Assembly: GCA_019316985.1 (NCBI GenBank)
Contig: CP079215.1
Location: 4,526,001-4,590,000, forward strand
Length of the DNA: 64,000 nucleotides
DNA from: Paraniabella defluvii
Lineage (GTDB): Bacteria; Bacteroidota; Bacteroidia; Chitinophagales; Chitinophagaceae
Direction: 5' to 3'
Shown here in pieces: positions 32,151-40,923 of the stretch. Numbering within the stretch: the first letter of the stretch is position 1; each line of letters starts with the position of its first letter. The position numbers were made by a program, and so were the translations under genes. Under the pieces are notes generated by a model. It was not told where the DNA came from. It ran no database searches and saw only the letters and a program-made list of their open reading frames with translations.

Positions 32151-32176
32151 AAAAAATCCGGACTTTTTAGTCCGGA
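32151..32176 (-). terminator. Terminator of the histidine operon
   Basis: 8-bp stem TCCGGACT/AGTCCGGA with a 4-nt loop and, on the minus strand, a six-T tail. It lies 24 bp past the hisIE stop codon. Confidence 0.88.
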
Positions 32177-32199
32177 CAATTATAGCAGTATTTCTGATT

Positions 32200-32793
32200 T
32201 TATTTTTTGTGCCTGCTTTCGAGTACCTGCAATACATCCGCCAGTGAAAAGCCCTTAGCTTGCAACAGCACAAGATAGTGAAACATCAGGTCTGCCGCTT
32301 CTCCGAGGAAAAGGTCCTTATTATCGTCTTTACTTTCAATAACAATTTCAACAGCTTCTTCGCCTACTTTCTGCGCGATCTTATTAATACCTTTTGCAAA
32401 AAGAGAGGCAGTATAAGACTTTTCGGACGGATTATTCTTCCGGTCGGTGATAACTTTTTCCAGTTGTTGCAGCGAGAACCGGTCATTGGCTTTTCCAAAG
32501 CAGCTGGTATCACCTGTATGGCAGGTAGGGCCCTGTGGGGCCGCTTTTATAAGTATGGTATCATTATCGCAATCTACCAGCACTTCTTTCACCAGCAGGA
32601 AGTTGTTAGATGTTTCACCTTTGGTCCATAAACGTTGTTTGCTACGGCTAAAAAAAGTAACTTTTCCTTCCGCCTGTGTTTTTACAAAAGCTTCTTCGTT
32701 CATAAAGCCCAGCATCAGTACTTCCAGTGTGTGCGCATCTTGTATAATTGCCGGCATCAGGCCATCGGTGTATTTAGAAAAATCAGGAGTCAT
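32200..32793 (-). CDS. hisIE: Bifunctional phosphoribosyl-AMP cyclohydrolase / phosphoribosyl-ATP pyrophosphatase
   Basis: Intact, 197 residues. The HisI domain (about 1-105) has LMLGFMNEEAF, TFFSRSKQRLWTKGETSNN, VDCDNDTILI and GPTCHTGDTSCFG, holding the zinc and magnesium Cys/Asp ligands. The HisE domain (about 110-197) has SYTASLFAKGINKIAQKVGE, EAVEIVIES and EAADLMFHYLVLL. It catalyses steps 2 and 3 of histidine synthesis (PR-ATP to PR-AMP to ProFAR). Last gene of the operon, 59 bp after hisF, with its own terminator. Confidence 0.95.
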   Translation of the reverse strand: MTPDFSKYTDGLMPAIIQDAHTLEVLMLGFMNEEAFVKTQAEGKVTFFSRSKQRLWTKGETSNNFLLVKEVLVDCDNDTILIKAAPQGPTCHTGDTSCFGKANDRFSLQQLEKVITDRKNNPSEKSYTASLFAKGINKIAQKVGEEAVEIVIESKDDNKDLFLGEAADLMFHYLVLLQAKGFSLADVLQVLESRHKK

Positions 32794-32852
32794 TTTTGGG
32801 GTATTGATGATTGAATTGTATTTGTTGGTGAAGGGCTGTTCATGGTTGATCG

Positions 32853-33607
32853 GCTATTGTCTTACCGTTATATTCTGTTGCTTCAGATAAGTCTTCAGAT
32901 CCTGTATCTCAATTTCTTTAAAATGAAAGATACTGGCTGCCAGGCCGCGTCGGCATGTCCGCGGGTAAATATTTCTTTAAAATGTTCCATGCTGCCCGCG
33001 CCACCGGAAGCAATAACCGGAATATTAACAGACTGGCTGATTGCTGCAGTAATATCTGTAGCAAAACCGGCTTTGGTGCCGTCATTTTCCATGGAAGTTA
33101 AAAGTATTTCGCCGGCGCCCAGGTCATTGCACTGCTTTACCCATTCGGTTGCAATAAGCGGGGTAGGAGTGCGGCCGCCGTGAGTCACCACTTTCCATAC
33201 ACCATCAAAGAGTTTAATATCGACAGCTACTACCACGCACTGGCTTCCAAAATTTTTGCCAGTTCCGATACCAGCTCAGGCCGCTTTACGGCAGAAGTGT
33301 TGACGGAAATCTTATCCGCACCATTCTCCAGTAAAACAGAAACATCCTCAACTGTGTTGATGCCGCCCCCAACTGTAAACGGAATGTTGATGTGAGTAGC
33401 GATCTTCCGCACCAGCTCTGACAAGGTTTTCCGTTTATCAACGGTAGCTGTTATATCTAAAAATACCAGCTCATCGGCGCCTTCCTGGCTGTAACGGGTG
33501 GCCAGTTCTACGGGGTCTCCGGCATCTCTCAACTCCACGAAGTTGGTACCTTTTACAGTTCGTCCGTCTTTAATATCTAAACAGGGTATAATTCTTTTTG
33601 CGAGCAT
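32853..33607 (-). CDS. hisF: Imidazole glycerol phosphate synthase cyclase subunit (frameshifted)
   Basis: About 251 residues. LAKRIIPCLDIKDGRTVKG with the catalytic Asp11 region, ELVFLDITAT, FTVGGGINTVEDV and KISVNTSAVKRPEL, then after a shift near 33240 VAVDIKLFDGVWKVVTHGGR, AGEILLTSMENDGTK and NIPVIASGGAGSMEHF with the second catalytic Asp region. A shift near 32945 gives the C-terminus EIQDLKTYLKQQNITVRQ. Works with HisH to make IGP and AICAR. It is separated from hisA by 174 bp containing a palindromic repeat. Confidence 0.94.
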
Positions 33608-33625
33608 GAAAGTTGATATTTATCT

Positions 33626-33694
33626 TATGTCACCCTGAGCCTGACGAAGGGTGCTTTTAAAATCCAAACATGATTCGTTGGGCTCACCATGACA
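33626..33694. repeat. REP-like palindromic element between hisA and hisF
   Basis: Ends ATGTCACCCTGAGC and GCTCACCATGACAT form an imperfect inverted repeat around CCTGACGAAGGGT. The CACCCTGAGCCTGACGAAGG type is a dispersed intergenic repeat common in Bacteroidota genomes (from general knowledge). It sits within the his operon. Confidence 0.65.
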
Positions 33695-33781
33695 TTGTTT
33701 TACGTTATAATTTACCATTCTAAAGACTTAGTTCTTTTCATTTTCACTTCAGCGTGGTAGTAGCTGTGAACAATTAATCTC

Positions 33782-34498
33782 TTAATTGAATTGTTTTAAA
33801 TCTTCTAACGAGATGCGGTTTTCATAGATTGCCTTCCCTACAATCGCTCCTGAGCATCCTACTTCTTTCAACGTTTCCAGGTCCTGTATTGAACTTACAC
33901 CTCCGCTGGCGATCAGGCTGATACCTTCTACACGGTCCAGTATTTTTTTATACAGGTCGTTAGAGCTGCCCTGCAGCAGGCCGTCCTTACTGATATCGGT
34001 GCAAAAGAATTGCTGTACACCTTTGGAAGCGTAATTCTTAATAAAGTCGATGATATTGATATCTGTTGCCACAGTCCAGCCTTTGATCTGTATCTTTTCG
34101 TCTAATACATCGGCGCCCAGTATAAATTTCTCAACCCCATAGGCGCTGAACCAATCGCTGAGCAGTGTTTCATTTTTTACCGCCACGCTTCCTATAGCCG
34201 CGTACGCTGCTCCCGAGTTAAAGGTAATTGCCAGGCTTTCATGAGAGCTGATGCCGCCACTGAAATCAATCTGCAATCCCGTTTTTCCCGCTATCTGTTC
34301 CAGCACCTTCCAGTTTTTTACTTCCCCTGCCTTTGCTCCGTCCAGGTCTACCAGATGCAGTCTCTTCAATCCTGCATCTTCGAAGCTCTTGGCCACTTCC
34401 AGCGGATTTTCATTGTATACTGTTTTTTGCGTATAGTCGCCTTTGCTTAAACGTACGCATTTTCCTTCTATAATATCTATTGCCGGTATAATTTCCAT
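33782..34498 (-). CDS. hisA: ProFAR isomerase
   Basis: Intact, 238 residues. EIIPAIDIIEGKCVRLSKGD with catalytic Asp8, RLHLVDLDGAKAGE, QIDFSGGISSHESL, AIGSVAVKNETL, FFCTDISKDGLLQGSS with the second catalytic Asp, and SLIASGGVSSIQDLETL are the HisA barrel motifs. ATG 34498 is chosen; an in-frame upstream extension (MAGIRTGLY...) overlaps the GNAT gene end and is not family sequence. Carries out step 4 of histidine synthesis. Confidence 0.95.
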   Translation of the reverse strand: MEIIPAIDIIEGKCVRLSKGDYTQKTVYNENPLEVAKSFEDAGLKRLHLVDLDGAKAGEVKNWKVLEQIAGKTGLQIDFSGGISSHESLAITFNSGAAYAAIGSVAVKNETLLSDWFSAYGVEKFILGADVLDEKIQIKGWTVATDINIIDFIKNYASKGVQQFFCTDISKDGLLQGSSNDLYKKILDRVEGISLIASGGVSSIQDLETLKEVGCSGAIVGKAIYENRISLEDLKQFN

Positions 34499-34509
34499 TT
34501 TCTCTTGAT

Positions 34510-34907
34510 TCAGTTTTTTTCCATCACTATAAAGTCCTGTCCTAATGCCTGCCATGGCCGACCTGTAGTGTACATCCCCATTTTTTCATATAAGCCCGTA
34601 GCGCTTAAACGGGCATTACACCAAAGCCTATGTACTTTTTTGTTGTGCTAAATGATCGATGTAATGCAGCAACGCAGATGCAAGCCCTTTTCCTGCCAGT
34701 CTTGGCGGGTAGCTAATTGCGGAACTGCATTTCCCGTCCCTGTTGAAATACAGATACAACTGAAGCCAGTTCGCCATCTTTATAAATGCCCAGGTGTGTG
34801 CCGAGCTCATCATCTTTTAATTTTACTACGGCCTCCGGGTACCCCGGATACATTACTGCATGTCTTAGCATCCACACTTCTTTCAATGGTACAGGTCTTA
34901 TATCCAT
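34510..34907 (-). CDS. GNAT-family acetyltransferase embedded in the his operon (frameshifted)
   Basis: About 132 residues. MDIRPVPLKEVWMLRHAVMY, LGIYKDGELASVVSVFQQG, then the acetyl-CoA loop region LATRQDWQEKGLASALLHYI, and after a shift near 34640 WCNARLSATGLYEKMGMYT and DFIVMEKN. The Q/R-x-x-G-x-A core is visible as QEKGLAS. It starts 1 bp after hisH and ends 11 bp before hisA, so it is certainly part of the operon. Its substrate is unknown; a link to histidine-pathway metabolites is inference only. Confidence 0.82.
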
Positions 34908-34908
34908 A

Positions 34909-35491
34909 TCACAGCGCTAAGAAATTTTTAAGAATCTGTTCGCCGGCATCCGCACTTTTTCGGGGTGAAATTGTACCCCATAAAAATTATCCTTTGCCAA
35001 CGCACAGCTAAAATCCACTTCATAATTAGCCGTGGCAATGGTGTCATTATTTAACTCTGCGTAATAGCTATGTACAAAATAGCAGTAACTGTTATCAGCA
35101 ACTCCTTTAAACAGCGGGTGGTGTTTTACCCGTGTATTATTCCAGCCGATTTGAGGGATCTTTAAAGTGGTGCTGGTAAACCTTTTAACCTGAACATCAA
35201 ACAGTCCCAGGCATTGCGTATCATTTTCTTCGCTGTGATTACAAAGCAGCTGCATTCCCAGGCAAATGCCTAATAAAGGTTGCCGGGCAGCCCGTATCAC
35301 CTGGTCTAAATTACGTTCCTTCAGGTAATGCATTGCTGTGCTGGCTTCTCCGACACCTGGAAAATGATCTTGTCGGCAGACAGGATCGCCTCTTTATCGT
35401 CGGTAACTACAGCCTGCATCCCAATGCGTTCCAATGCAAAAAGCACTGACTGTATGTTGCCTGCGTTGTACTTTACAATTACTGTTTTCAT
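34909..35491 (-). CDS. hisH: Imidazole glycerol phosphate synthase glutaminase subunit (frameshifted)
   Basis: About 194 residues. KTVIVKYNAGNIQSVLFALE, then after a shift near 35365 ASTAMHYL, PLLGICLGMQLLCNHSEEN with nucleophile Cys, KIPQIGWNNTR, YCYFVHSYYAE and YGVQFHPEKS with the His/Glu of the triad. A shift near 34950 gives the C-terminus GEQILKNFLAL. Class I glutamine amidotransferase feeding ammonia to HisF. Confidence 0.94.
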
Positions 35492-35492
35492 T

Positions 35493-35933
35493 TTACCTTA
35501 AAAATACTTTTGGTTCTTTGTTAAGTGCATCTGTAAGCCAACTGGGGTGTATCTGCGCCATATCAGCAGGGATATCATTCGCAGCGAAAAATTTTAACGC
35601 TGCCGTTTCCTGGTTGGAGAAGCTGAGGTCGGGCTGCCCTTCTATTTTTGCCTCAAAATAAGAAGTAACATACTGCACGGTTTTATCGGTATACCTGTAT
35701 GTTTGTGAAGCCGGTGATAAATACACGCCTATAAGACGCAGGATCGTAGCTTTTGAATTTGTTTCTTCTTTTATCTCTCTCTTCACCGCTTCTTCAACGG
35801 TTTCGCCAAATTCTACATGACCCGATATAATGCCCCACTGTCCAACATCTCTCCGCTTTTGCAGCAGGATCTCCCCGGCGCTGTTAAATACGATGGCCGC
35901 CACAGCAGGTAATATTTGTACAGACATGTTCAT
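35493..35933 (-). CDS. NUDIX hydrolase embedded in the his operon
   Basis: Intact, 146 residues from ATG 35933 (MNMSVQILPAVAAIVF). The NUDIX box is complete: GHVEFGETVEEAV followed by KREIKEETNSKA, matching G-x5-E-x7-REUxEExGU except for the final residues. QKRRDVGQWGIISG is the substrate-side strand. It lies between hisB and hisH with a 1-bp gap to hisH, so it is translated from the operon. The family hydrolyses nucleoside diphosphate-linked compounds; a house-cleaning role for phosphoribosyl nucleotides is only a guess. Confidence 0.9.
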   Translation of the reverse strand: MNMSVQILPAVAAIVFNSAGEILLQKRRDVGQWGIISGHVEFGETVEEAVKREIKEETNSKATILRLIGVYLSPASQTYRYTDKTVQYVTSYFEAKIEGQPDLSFSNQETAALKFFAANDIPADMAQIHPSWLTDALNKEPKVFLR

Positions 35934-35947
35934 GTGCGTTACCAATT

Positions 35948-37083
35948 TTATATAGTTCCTTTTGTTGTAGGCAGCTGGTCATTGCCAGGCGTTCTTTTAA
36001 TCGCCATTTTAATGGCCTTGGCAAGACCTTTGAAAATTGCTTCTATCTTATGATGTTCATTTTCTCCCTCAGCTTTAATATTCAGGTTGCATTTAGAACC
36101 ATCGCTGAAAGACTTAAAGAAATGATAGAACATTTCCGTGGGCATTTCACCAATCTCTCTCTTAAATTCGGCATTCCATACCAGCCAGGGGCGCCGCCAA
36201 AATCGATGGCCACCTGCGCCAGGCAATCATCCATGGGCAGTAAGAAGCCGTAGCGTTCAATGCCGGCTTTATTACCTAATGCCAGCTGAAAAGCTTCTCC
36301 CAGCGCTATGGCTGTATCTTCTATAGTATGATGCTCGTCGATATGCAGATCGCCCTGGGTAATGATCTTTAAATTAATACCACTGTGACGGCCTAGCTGG
36401 TGCAGCATGTGGTCAAAGAAACCCAAACCTGTTGTGATATCGCAAATGCCCGTTCCATCCAGGTTAATCTCGATATCAATTTTAGTTTCGTTGGTATTGC
36501 GGGTATGTTTAATAACCCGTTCCTTTTGCTGCAGGAATCCATAAATATCCTCCCAGCTTTTCGTTTTCAGCACAATGGTAGTTTCCAGTTCTTTCAAACT
36601 GTCAGATATTTCGGCGGCACCCAGTGCTTCATCTAAATTCAGCCAGATGCCTTTACATCCCAGGTTTTTTGCCAGCTGTATATCGGTGATCCGGTCGCCG
36701 ATTACATAAGAGTTAGCCAGGTCATATTCAGGATTGTTAATATACTTGGTGAGCAAACCTGTGCCCGGCTTACGGGTAGGAGCATTTTCGGCAGGATAAG
36801 TTCTGTCGATAAGTACCTCGCTGAAAACAATGCCTTCACCGGCGAGATTGCGCATTACCAGTTCCTGGTAGGGCCAGAAAGTATTTTCCGGGAAAGCGTC
36901 GCTGCCCAGGCCATCCTGGTTAGTGATCATTACCAACTCAAAATCCATATCCCGCGCTATTTTTCCCATCCAGGTAAACATACCAGGGTAGAAAGTTATT
37001 TTTTCAATCGAATCTAACTGATAAGTGGGCGGTGCCTCGTTGATTAATGTGCCGTCCCTATCTATAAATAAAACTTTTTTCAT
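35948..37083 (-). CDS. hisB: Bifunctional histidinol-phosphatase / imidazoleglycerol-phosphate dehydratase (frameshifted)
   Basis: About 378 residues. N-terminal HAD phosphatase: KKVLFIDRDGTLINEAP, LVMITNQDGLGSDAF and SYVIGDRITDIQLAKNLGC. C-terminal IGPD: TGLGFFDHMLHQLGRHSGI, LHIDEHHTIEDTAIALGEA and, after a shift near 36195, EMFYHFFKSFSDGSK and GENEHHKIEAIFKGLAKAI. The HHTIED and EHHKIE motifs carry the manganese ligands. The fused form is typical of Bacteroidota and enterobacteria. It performs steps 6 and 8 of histidine synthesis. Confidence 0.95.
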
Positions 37084-37170
37084 TCGTTAATGGTTAATGT
37101 TGATTTTGGTTAAATGCCTGCTGTTGCAGACAGGAACTTATCAGGTATAAATTTCATTACCCTATATGTA

Positions 37171-38272
37171 CTAATGAAAATTTATAATGAACGTTTCATG
37201 TTCAAACAGTATAATTTTTAATGCTTCAATTAAAGCCTGGTTTTCAGTTGCTGTGCCTACCGTAATACGTAAACAGCCTTCACATCCTTTGGTGGTATTG
37301 CGGTTTCTTACAATAATTCCTTTTGATTGCAAATATGTAAAAACATTGTGGGCCCCGGTCATTTTAACTAAAAGAAAATTCGCGTCAGAGGGGAATATTT
37401 TTTCAGTAAGCGGAATTTTAGCCAATTCTGTTTCCAGCCAGTTACGTTGCTCAATGGTGGTTTTGGTCCACTGGTTTACCTGCTCTACATTTGCCAGGGC
37501 TTTTAATGCCAGTTGTTGCGTGGCTTCATTAATATTATAGGGTATTTCACATTGTTCATCAGGTTGATGATCTCTTTGCCGGCAAAAGCAAGTCCCAGGC
37601 GCAAAGCTGCTAATCCCCATGCTTTGGATAAGGTTTGCATCACTACGAGGTTGGGATAGTCCATTAGCTGTTGGGCAAAGCTTTTCTGCCTGGCGTAATT
37701 AATATAGGCTTCATCGATTACCACGATACCGTCAAAATTATTGAGAATGATTTCAATATCCTGGCGGGTAATGCTGTTACCGGTTGGATTATTAGGGAGC
37801 AGATGAAAATAATCTTGGTATAGTCATCCACGGCGTCTGCAATAGCCTGTATATCCATCTGGTAATCGCTGTTAAGCGGTACTTCCTTCACTTTAATATT
37901 GTTGATAGCAGCACATACACTGTACATGCCATAGGTAGGAGGCAAGGTAATTATATTATCTATGCCTGGTTCGCAAAAAAATACGCATCAGCACATCAAT
38001 GGCTTCATCGCTACCATTGCCCGCAAATATATTCTCTACCGGTACACCCTTGATTTCGCTGATACGCTTCTTGAATTTGATCTGTAAAGGATCAGGGTAC
38101 CTGTTCAGCAATTCATGTAATTCACCGATATCAAGAGTTACAGGCGATCCTATCGCATTTTCGTTGGCATCCAGCATTACGCTGGCTTCACCGGTGAACT
38201 CATGCCGGGCTGTAGTATAGGGGCCAGGTTTTTGATATTGTCTCTTATCAGGTAATCTAAGTTGAAGTCCAT
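37171..38272 (-). CDS. hisC: Histidinol-phosphate aminotransferase (frameshifted)
   Basis: About 367 residues. Start MDFNLDYLIRDNIKNLAP at ATG 38272, then ASVMLDANENAIGSP, LLNRYPDPLQIKFKKRISE, NIFAGNGSDEAIDVLMRIF, PPTYGMYSVCAAIN, VVIDEAYINYARQKSF and the PLP-lysine segment QTLSKAWGLAALRLG. The C-terminal part has FPSDANFLLVKM and EGCLRITVGTATENQALIEAL. At least four shifts (near 38220, 37965, 37800, 37550). PLP enzyme of step 7. It sits between hisD and hisB. Confidence 0.94.
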
Positions 38273-38314
38273 TTTTACTAATATTAATCGTTCGTTGCCT
38301 CGTTCTCAAAGTTT

Positions 38315-39581
38315 TTACAGTCTGATCTTAACTGCATTGCTGTGGGCCTGCAGTCCTTCGGCCTCGGCCATTGTAGTAACTGTTTTAGCTATATGATGCA
38401 GACCATCTTTGGTTAACTGCTGGAAAGTGATCTTCTTGTAAAAACTATCCAGCGATACGCCGCTGTAAGCCGTTGCATAGCCATTGGTGGGTAATGTATG
38501 GTTGGTGCCGCTGGCATAATCACCCACGCTTTCTGGGGAGTAATTACCAATGAATACCGAACCTGCAGTGTTGACCTGTTTAAGGATCGTATTGCTGATT
38601 TTGCAAGCCAGTATCAGGTGCTCCGGAGCATACAGGTTTGAAAATGCAAGGGCCTCATTAACTGTTTTTAATACTATCAGCCTGGCATGCTGCAGGGCCT
38701 GAAGTGCAATATCCATACGTGGTAGTGCGGCAACCTGCGCTGTAAGAGCTGTCTGCACTTTTTGGCAATATCAATAGTAGTACACGCCAGTATTACCTGC
38801 GAATCCGGGCCATGTTCGGCCTGGGCCAGCAGATCGGCGGCAACAAATTCGGGTACCGATGTTTCATCGGCAATCACCAAAACTTCAGACGGACCGGCGG
38901 GCATGTCAATTGCCACTTTGGTTTGGAGGATCTGCTTGGCTGCGGTTACGTATTGGTTACCTGGTCCGAATATTTTGAAAACGGCCGGAATGGTTTTGGT
39001 TCCGTAGGCCATGGCTGCAATGGCCTGTGCACCCCGGTTTTAAAAATCTTAGTGATACCACAAATAGAAGCAGCGTATAAAATGGCATCATTTATTTTGC
39101 CGTTTTTGTCAGGTGGAGTACATAATACCACTTCCCGGCATCCGGCAATTGATGCAGGCACGCCCAGCATTAATACCGTAGAGAACAGGGGTGCAGATCC
39201 GCCGGGTATATACAGGCCAACTTTATCAATGGCTCTTGCTTCGCGCCAGCATATAATTCCCTTCGTAGTTTCTGTTTTTACCACAGCCTGCTTTTGCGTG
39301 GCATGAAATTTCTGGATATTATTTTTAGCTTGCTGGATTGATTTCTTCAGCTGCGGGTCGATATTCTTGGCAGCCAAAGCAATTTCTTTTGTTGAAACCT
39401 GCAGGCTCCTGAGCACTACCCCGTCAAATTTTTCTGCAAAACTTTTTAACGCGGCATCGCCGTTATTGGCTACTTCGTAAATGATAGCATTCACAGCAGC
39501 CTGTATGGTATTACTGTTCTGCATCGGCCGCTGGCAAATAGACGGCCAGGTTTTGGGAGAAGGATATTTATAGAGTTTCAA
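38315..39581 (-). CDS. hisD: Histidinol dehydrogenase (frameshifted)
   Basis: About 422 residues. VGLYIPGGSAPLFSTVLMLG, CREVVLCTPPDKNGKI, then after a shift near 39040 KIFGPGNQYVTAAKQIL, VAIDMPAGPSEVLVIAD and LLAQAEHGPDSQVIL with the zinc/catalytic Gln-His segment. After a shift near 38765 come NLYAPEHLIL with the catalytic Glu-His pair, GNYSPESVGDYASGTNHTLP and KTVTTMAEAEGLQAHSNAV. Oxidises histidinol to histidine in two NAD+-dependent steps. Confidence 0.95.
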
Positions 39582-39645
39582 ATTGTAGTTTTTTTACCGG
39601 ATAAATCAGCAGGACGAAAAACGCCACCTTTTAACTTGTCAACTT

Positions 39646-40502
39646 TTATTCGATGATCTTTTCAATCGGCAGGATCAGGATACCTTCTGCACCGGCAGAT
39701 TTTATTTTTTCGATCACGTTCCAGAAATCATTTTCACCAATTACGGAGTGAATGGATGACCACCCTTCTTTTGCCAGCGGAACAATGGTGGGGCTGTTAA
39801 TCCCCGGTAGGTATTTGCATATTTTATCGATGCTGCTGTTGGGAGCATTCAATAAAACGTATTTATTATACTTGGCTTTTTTACCGAACGGATACGGAAT
39901 AAAAGCTGTTCAAGAAGTACTGTTCTTTTTTTTGGAGATATTTTTACCGGAGATCAAAACCGCTTCCGACTTAAGGATGGTTTCATATTCGTACAATTCA
40001 TTGCTGAAAAGCGTACTGCCGCTGCTTACCAGATCGCAAATAGCGTCAGCCAAACCTATACGGGGCGCTATTTCCACTGAGCCGCTGATCTCGTGTATAT
40101 CAGCTTTTAGTTTATTTTTCTTTAGCCAGCCTTGCAATATAACCGGGTAGCTTGTTGCAATTTTAATCCCGTCTAAAGCCTGTATATTTTTGGGCTTTTT
40201 GCCTTTCGGTAAGGCTATGGATAAACGGCATTTTCCATAACCGAGGCGTTCTACAATTTCTGTTTGTTTATTTTTTTCAAGCACCACGTTTTCTCCAACA
40301 AAGCCAATATCTGCTACGCCATCCTGTACATACTCCGGAATATCGTCGTCACGCAAAAACAGTATTTCCGCATCAAAATTTTCTGTACTTATTTTTAACT
40401 GGTTATTTCCCGCAGGTACACCTATACCACACTCTTTTAACAGTTTAAGGAGTCCTCGCTTAACCTGCCTGATTTTTGTACCGCGATTCGTAGCTTTTCC
40501 AT
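39646..40502 (-). CDS. hisG: ATP phosphoribosyltransferase, long form (frameshifted)
   Basis: About 285 residues. MEKLRIAVQKSGRLSEDSL, shift near 40440, EILFLRDDDIPEYVQDGVAD and IGFVGENVVLEKN, CRLSIALPKGKKP, KIATSYPVILQGWL, EISGSVEIAPRIGLADAICD and LVSSGSTLFSN. A shift near 39900 leads to the C-terminal regulatory domain (GINSPTIVPLAKEGWSSIHS, GAEGILILPIEKI), so it is the hexameric, histidine-inhibited long form that needs no HisZ. First gene of the operon, behind the attenuator. Confidence 0.95.
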
Positions 40503-40541
40503 TTTTTTGTTTTTATTTATTGATCATCTGTTTTTGAAAAT

Positions 40542-40609
40542 AAAAAAGGCTTACAAACGTAAGCCTTTATATAAGTTGATACATAGCACCACCGGCTTAC
40601 TGCTGTAAG
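40542..40609 (-). promoter_or_regulatory. Histidine operon transcription attenuator
   Basis: Minus-strand RNA has three competing pairings. Element 1 CUUAC (plus 40605-40609) can pair with GUAAG of element 2. Element 2 GUAAGCC (40594-40600) can pair with element 3 GGCUUAC (40559-40565). Element 3 as AAAGGCUUAC pairs with GUAAGCCUUU (40545-40554) and a U run to form a 10-bp terminator. A ribosome stalled on the His codons at 40618-40632 would cover element 1 and free 2:3, preventing termination. Confidence 0.88.
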
Positions 40610-40650
40610 TTTGTAAAATGATGATGGATATGTATGTTGTTAAATGTCAT
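40597..40650 (-). CDS. hisL: His operon leader peptide, 17 residues
   Basis: Reads MTFNNIHIHHHFTNLQQ and stops. Four His codons, three of them consecutive, precede element 1 of the attenuator. Length, His content and position match known his leader peptides. Its ATG lies directly behind a -7 element (40658-40665), so the 5' leader is only a few nucleotides. Confidence 0.88.
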   Translation of the reverse strand: MTFNNIHIHHHFTNLQQ

Positions 40651-40657
40651 TGCGCGG

Positions 40658-40665
40658 CAAATATA
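40658..40665 (-). promoter_or_regulatory. -7 element TATATTTG of the his operon
   Basis: Perfect TAnnTTTG on the minus strand, with a TTG about 21 nt further upstream as candidate -33. It sets transcription start a few bases before the hisL ATG. Confidence 0.65.
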
Positions 40666-40762
40666 GAAACTAATTGAATAAAGTAGCAACTTTTTATTAA
40701 AAAAGCGAAACTATTTTGCAAGATGCCCGAGGCCCCGTGATTGGAACATGCCTAATATACTA

Positions 40763-40874
40763 TATCGGCTTATTATTCGATATCAAGGGTTATCGGCTCA
40801 ATATCCGATATTTTTCATTATCGGCTAATTTTCCGATATTTTGCTATATCGGCTATAAAGTAGATATTTACACT
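40763..40874 (+). promoter_or_regulatory. Operator array: four 28-bp units, each TATCGG-N8-(C/T)CGATA-like
   Basis: Inverted-repeat sites start at 40763, 40791, 40819 and 40847, exactly 28 bp apart. All four begin TATCGGCT. The right half-sites are TCGATA, CCGATA, CCGATA and TAGATA, so units 2 and 3 are perfect dyads and 1 and 4 degenerate. The array ends 50 bp before the SatD start and about 100 bp upstream of the his promoter. The most likely ligand is the neighbouring SatD regulator (inference). Confidence 0.8.
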
Positions 40875-40923
40875 ACGAAGCATGAACAGGGCAAATATTT
40901 AGATTGCGCTAAACTCATAACAC

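Noticed and set aside
40763..40874. Considered as a CRISPR array because of four regular 28-bp units
   Set aside because: Units are contiguous, without separate unique spacers, each is an inverted repeat, and no cas genes are present. An operator array fits better.
40716..40923. N-terminal extension of the SatD frame
   Set aside because: It translates the operator array; the family start MIAVITGD is at 40924 in the corrected frame.
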